Assembly (NCBI GenBank): GCA_020859985.1
Contig: JAJBVD010000039.1
Span: 1-64,000 of the forward strand
Reading direction: 5' to 3'
DNA: 64,000 nt
From: Clostridiales bacterium
Lineage (GTDB): Bacteria > Bacillota > Clostridia > Lachnospirales > Lachnospiraceae
The notes under the pieces are model-generated. The model was not told the DNA's origin. It was given only the letters and a program-made list of their open reading frames with translations, and did no database searches. Each line of letters opens with the position of its first letter. The first letter of the stretch is position 1. Shown here piece after piece: positions 60,912 through 64,000 of this stretch. The position numbers were made by a program, and so were the translations under genes.

Positions 60912-62561
60912 ATGAGACACGAAAATACAGATTCGATTCATTCTGTGGCAGGGAAGCTCACTTCATTCAAAACAATTCGTTCGAGATGGCTCTTAAGAAC
61001 GAAGCTGTCAGTCGTGTCAGCGCTGCTGCTTCTGGTATTATCGCAGATTTTTTCCATCTGGAACCTGTATGAGACACAAATGCGGATGATTGGTGTTGTG
61101 CTTGGAGATGAACAGACGAACCTCTCTTCTGACATGAGTTCTTTTTTGAAACAGCTCTCAAAACTCGGCATTACGGATGACCGGTGGGTACCTGCTGCGG
61201 CGCGGTCGGTTTTTCAAGGTTCCTACAGCAACAATGCAGTTCTGTATTATGATGGCGAAGTGCTAGCAAACAGTACATCCTATGATTTTGATCTGGAAGC
61301 GGGGACTCCCCTTGATGAGAAATATCAGAAATACGCGCTCATCAGGGCGTACAGTTCGAATGATTCCATCGCTTATCTTGCCGGAATAAACGGGAGTATT
61401 CTTCTGATCACATACATGGAGGAAACCTCTTATGGCCTTGGAAATGGATTCGCTCTTTTGCATTATCGGGATATTACGGCTGTTTTCCGGGAAAGCAGGC
61501 TCCTTTTTTTGCGCGGAATCGTTATTTCACTGGCTCTTGCGCTGATTCTTGGCCTCGCGCTGGCTCTGATCATACGCGGACTTTTTGTGCCGCTTTATCA
61601 ACTGAAAGACGCTGCAAACGTCATTGCGGAAGGGCAGTATGAAGAACGTGTTCCTTTGAAAAAGAGAACCGGAAGAAAAGAAGATGAAGTTTCGGAAATT
61701 GCCCTGGCCTTCAACCGCATGGCAGAGAACGTGGATGAACATATCCGGACACTGGATGAGATGAATGAGAAACAGCGAATGCTGCTTGGCGCGCTTTCCC
61801 ATGAACTGAAAACGCCGATGACCAGCATTCAGGGATACGCAGAACTGTTACAGCGCGTTTCGCTTTCCCCGGAGCGCCAGGTATCTGCGCTGAACTATAT
61901 CGAGCAGGAAAGCCGGAGACTTTCTCACCTGTCCGTTAAAATGCTTCAGCTGCTTGATCTGTCGGATGAGTCCGATATTGAATCGATGGACATTTCCGTT
62001 GAATCGCTTTTCTCGAAAGCAAAAGATATCGTTCAAAAAAGACTGGAGGAAAAAGAAATTTCGTTGCAATTTATGATTCAGGATGCAGCAAGCCAAAATT
62101 GTACAGAACAGTTGGATAGCGCCGAAAACCGACCGCTGCAAAATGACTCTGACCTGACAGTTACTGGAGATGAGGATTTATTACTCTCTTTGTTGATCAA
62201 TCTGATCGATAACGCAAGGAAAGCCAGCCCGCAGGGCAGCACCATTACCCTGATTGCTTCCCCGGAAGGACTGTATGTTCAGGATGATGGCTGCGGCATC
62301 GCATCAGAGGAACAGGATAAGATTCTGGAACCGTTTTACATGGTTGATAAAGCCAGAACACGCCGGGAAGGCGGTGCCGGTCTGGGACTGGCCTTGTGTG
62401 CGCAGATTGCCAGACTGCATGGAGGCAGGATTGAAATAGAAAGCATTCCTGGGATAGGCAGCCGGATAGGGGTGAGGTGGAATGCTTCGCTGGAAAAATC
62501 TGCTGAAAATTATGGGCGTGATGCGGAAGTGCCGCAGAAAGGAACTGCGTATGCTATATAA
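60912..62561 (+). CDS. Sensor histidine kinase with HAMP domain
   Basis: A 549-aa membrane kinase. There are two transmembrane helices (about residues 33-52 and 195-218) flanking an extracytoplasmic sensor domain, then a HAMP domain. The HisKA H-box is ALSHELKTPMTSIQGYAELLQ, the N-box LINLIDNARKAS, and the G-boxes VQDDGCGIA and GGAGLGLALCAQIARLHGG. It should phosphorylate the preceding regulator. AAGGAGG precedes the ATG. The following membrane-protein gene overlaps its end by 11 nt. Confidence 0.92.
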   Translation: MRHENTDSIHSVAGKLTSFKTIRSRWLLRTKLSVVSALLLLVLSQIFSIWNLYETQMRMIGVVLGDEQTNLSSDMSSFLKQLSKLGITDDRWVPAAARSVFQGSYSNNAVLYYDGEVLANSTSYDFDLEAGTPLDEKYQKYALIRAYSSNDSIAYLAGINGSILLITYMEETSYGLGNGFALLHYRDITAVFRESRLLFLRGIVISLALALILGLALALIIRGLFVPLYQLKDAANVIAEGQYEERVPLKKRTGRKEDEVSEIALAFNRMAENVDEHIRTLDEMNEKQRMLLGALSHELKTPMTSIQGYAELLQRVSLSPERQVSALNYIEQESRRLSHLSVKMLQLLDLSDESDIESMDISVESLFSKAKDIVQKRLEEKEISLQFMIQDAASQNCTEQLDSAENRPLQNDSDLTVTGDEDLLLSLLINLIDNARKASPQGSTITLIASPEGLYVQDDGCGIASEEQDKILEPFYMVDKARTRREGGAGLGLALCAQIARLHGGRIEIESIPGIGSRIGVRWNASLEKSAENYGRDAEVPQKGTAYAI

Positions 62562-63519
62562 AAAATGTCAGATCCGTTCTTCTGACGGGTTGGTCTTCAA
62601 GCAAGGAGAGAGAAAGAGTTTACATCTTGGAGGAAGCACTCACCAGATTCTCTCTGCCACGCGCTGCAGCTTCCTCGGCTTTTTTCGAAACCCGAGGACA
62701 ATCATCCTCTTCCTTTTTGGCGTGGTGCTCTGCTTTTTGCTGAGCAGCCGGGTCACGGAGGTGGCTGAATATTACGGGACGACAATGCAGGCAGCAGAGC
62801 CATTTATCTGGACATTCGGTGATTCTACCGCGATCCTGCTGATATCCCTGCTTCTGATCCTTCTGTTTTCTGATCTGCCAAAGCTGACGCCATTTACGCC
62901 GTTTCATCTGATGCGGACCACGAAAAAACGCTGGCTGATCTCGCAGCTGCTCTATATCATGCTTTGCACAGCGTTGTACATTCTCTTTATTCTGACTGTC
63001 ACAGCTGTACTCTGCATGAAATATTCCTACACTGGAGATTTATGGAGTGAAACGGCGGCCATCCTTGGTTATTCCTCTTTAGGCGATCAGCTGAATGTTC
63101 CATCTACTGTCAAAGTAATGGAGAGCATTACCCCGATCGGCTGTATGCTGCAAGTCGCCCTGTTGATGTTTGCTTATAGTCTGGCGCTTGGATTTCTGAT
63201 TTTGCCGGGCAATCTGCTGTTCGGAAAAAAGACCGGGATGTTTTTCGCTCTGCTCTACAGCCTGTACGGATTTCTGCTCGACCCGGATGTACTTGGGAAA
63301 ATGCTGGGGCTTGAGACCTGGGAACTCTATCGAGTCCGCAGTATTGTCGGCTGGATCAGCCCGCTGAACAACGCGGTCTATGGGATGCATGATTTCGGAT
63401 ATGACAACCTGCCGTCCATCGCGCAGTCTTTGATGATCTTCGGAGGAATACTGGCAGCTGGAATTATCATTTCCTGGCGGGCAGTAAAGAAATATAATTT
63501 TACGTTTCTGGGGACGTGA
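62551..63519 (+). CDS. Polytopic membrane protein, ABC-2-permease-like
   Basis: About 322 aa with roughly six hydrophobic segments (for example TIILFLFGVVLCFLLSS, STAILLISLLLILLF and LLYIMLCTALYILFILTVTAVLC). The layout resembles ABC-2-type permeases, but no ATP-binding gene is adjacent. I chose ATG 62551 because AAAGGAA lies about 8 nt upstream; it overlaps the kinase stop codon, so expression is coupled. The longer in-frame start at 62482 is deep inside the kinase gene. Its neighbours suggest envelope sensing or export. Confidence 0.75.
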   Translation: MLYKKCQIRSSDGLVFKQGERKSLHLGGSTHQILSATRCSFLGFFRNPRTIILFLFGVVLCFLLSSRVTEVAEYYGTTMQAAEPFIWTFGDSTAILLISLLLILLFSDLPKLTPFTPFHLMRTTKKRWLISQLLYIMLCTALYILFILTVTAVLCMKYSYTGDLWSETAAILGYSSLGDQLNVPSTVKVMESITPIGCMLQVALLMFAYSLALGFLILPGNLLFGKKTGMFFALLYSLYGFLLDPDVLGKMLGLETWELYRVRSIVGWISPLNNAVYGMHDFGYDNLPSIAQSLMIFGGILAAGIIISWRAVKKYNFTFLGT

Positions 63520-63637
63520 TATCGGAGCAAGAAACAAGCCTATTCTCTTTGATGAGGATGCGCAGGAGCTATCGCCTGCAATGGAAAAAGCATTTTCACT
63601 TGCTGCAAAAAGCAGAAACAGAGTTCGGAATAAATGA
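63518..63637 (+). pseudogene. Possible coding remnant after the membrane-protein gene
   Basis: Thirty-nine codons beginning DIGARNKPILFDEDAQELS and ending at a TGA have protein-like composition, but the frame has no start codon or ribosome binding site. It could be the tail of a lost gene; chance is equally possible. Confidence 0.25.
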
Positions 63638-63658
63638 AATTCGATTCGTCAATAACGT

Positions 63659-63674
63659 TTACAATTTGGTTACA
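63659..63674 (+). promoter_or_regulatory. Second tandem TTACA operator, upstream of the lipoprotein gene
   Basis: TTACA-ATTTGG-TTACA is identical to the site at 60031-60046. TATACT (63707-63712) lies 37 bp from the second half-site, with no good -35, as expected for an activator-dependent promoter. Confidence 0.75.
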
Positions 63675-63756
63675 GCCTGGCAAGGACTTGGCAATATCTT
63701 TCCTGGTATACTGTGGTCGTAAGAAGAAAACCTATGACAGATAAGGGACAGCTACC

Positions 63757-63795
63757 GAGCCATCGAGTAAATCTCGATTTAAAATGGTGAGGCTC
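63757..63795 (+). repeat. Family C nested hairpin, copy 2
   Basis: GAGCC and GGCTC form the outer stem, CCAT/ATGG the middle and CGAG/CTCG the inner hairpin. It lies in the leader of the lipoprotein gene. Confidence 0.75.
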
Positions 63796-63824
63796 TCTGT
63801 TCCGCATATCGAAAGGGGAGCATT

Positions 63825-64000
63825 ATGAAAAAAAGAAGACATTACCTTGCTCTGATACTTAGCGCAGCGTTGTTGTCGGGCTGCGCTGCCACACCGGACA
63901 GCAGTATAGTGCGGCAGAAGGGAAGCCAGAGTCAGGCTAATTATCGTGAGGCAGATGCAGATGCTGATACGGAAGCAGAGGCATCAGCAGACGCAGAGGA
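63825..64000 (+). CDS. Lipoprotein, N-terminal part (3' end outside window)
   Basis: Fifty-eight codons are visible. MKKRRHYLALILSAALLSGC is a lipoprotein signal peptide with lipobox LSGC, so Cys20 is expected to be lipidated at the outer face of the membrane. The start of the mature protein (AATPDSSIVRQKGSQSQ) is followed by an Ala/Asp/Glu-rich linker. AAAGGGGAG precedes the ATG. The family cannot be set from this part; DUF6034-type lipoproteins found with kinases are one possibility. The upstream TTACA site suggests control by the adjacent two-component system. Confidence 0.8.
   Translation, partial: MKKRRHYLALILSAALLSGCAATPDSSIVRQKGSQSQANYREADADADTEAEASADAE

Larger units (their letters stand above)
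63520..63824. other. 305-bp gap with operator, family C copy and possible gene remnant
   Basis: It contains a short frame (63518-63637) that looks coding but has no start codon, the TTACA operator (63659-63674) with TATACT at 63707-63712, and family C copy 2. The longer open frame across it (from 63516) has no ribosome binding site or recognisable product. Confidence 0.55.

Overview
The window looks like a chromosomal segment of a Gram-positive anaerobe of the Clostridia, most likely a Lachnospiraceae member of acetogen type (Blautia-like). I infer this from AGGAGG-type ribosome binding sites, the clostridial order rimP-nusA-rnpM-ylxQ-infB-rbfA-nrnA-truB-ribF, a SCIFF peptide with its radical-SAM maturase, an Rnf complex, and the methyl-branch C1 genes metV-metF-rnfC2 and fchA-folD. 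The species cannot be fixed from sequence alone. No prophage, insertion sequence or CRISPR array is visible.

Layout. 1-2.5 kb: the glycolytic run gap (3' end only)-pgk-tpiA. 2.6-3.1 kb: a phosphodiesterase on the minus strand. 3.3-9.4 kb: tetrahydrofolate C1 genes, namely a MetV/RnfC2 fusion, MetV, MetF, a DUF3786 protein, FchA and FolD. 9.6-16.3 kb: part of the cobalamin pathway (cobU, cbiB, precorrin-2 dehydrogenase, cobD, cbiP, cbiC) with an unassigned aldolase-like gene between cbiP and cbiC. 16.4-19.7 kb: glmS, tRNA-Gly(CCC) and a secreted acidic protein. 20-29.5 kb: the translation/RNA operon rimP to ribF plus a small membrane protein. 29.7-32.3 kb: rpsO and pnp. 32.4-35.9 kb, minus strand: a small alarmone synthetase, aroA and tyrA. 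36.2-38.2 kb: an EF-G paralogue. 38.4-43.6 kb, minus strand: rnfC-rnfDG-rnfE-rnfA-rnfB. 43.9-45.8 kb: SCIFF peptide and maturase. 46-53 kb: secDF, recJ, leuS. 53.2-57.9 kb: a small membrane protein, a GH3 and a GH125 glycosidase. 58-59 kb: an SdpR/SdpI-like pair. 59.2-60 kb: an MNT/HEPN pair in AT-rich DNA. 60-64 kb: response regulator, sensor kinase, membrane protein and the 5' end of a lipoprotein gene.

How it fits together. MetF/MetV/RnfC2, FchA and FolD carry out the middle of the methyl branch (methenyl- to methylene- to methyl-THF). Corrinoid genes supply the cofactor used by methyl transferases. Rnf couples ferredoxin and NADH to an ion gradient. FolD lacks the usual cyclohydrolase lysine, which fits the presence of a separate FchA.

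The least explained structure is intergenic. Family A is a 31-bp palindrome (TCGTAACTGT, 11-nt loop, ACAGTTACGA) with at least seven copies. Family B is an approximately 90-bp two-hairpin element with compensatory stem changes between copies, always abutting a locus-specific terminator-like hairpin; there are six copies. Family C is a nested hairpin found twice in the two-component locus. A tandem TTACA-N6-TTACA site occurs upstream of the response regulator and again upstream of the terminal lipoprotein gene, and is a candidate operator linking the two.
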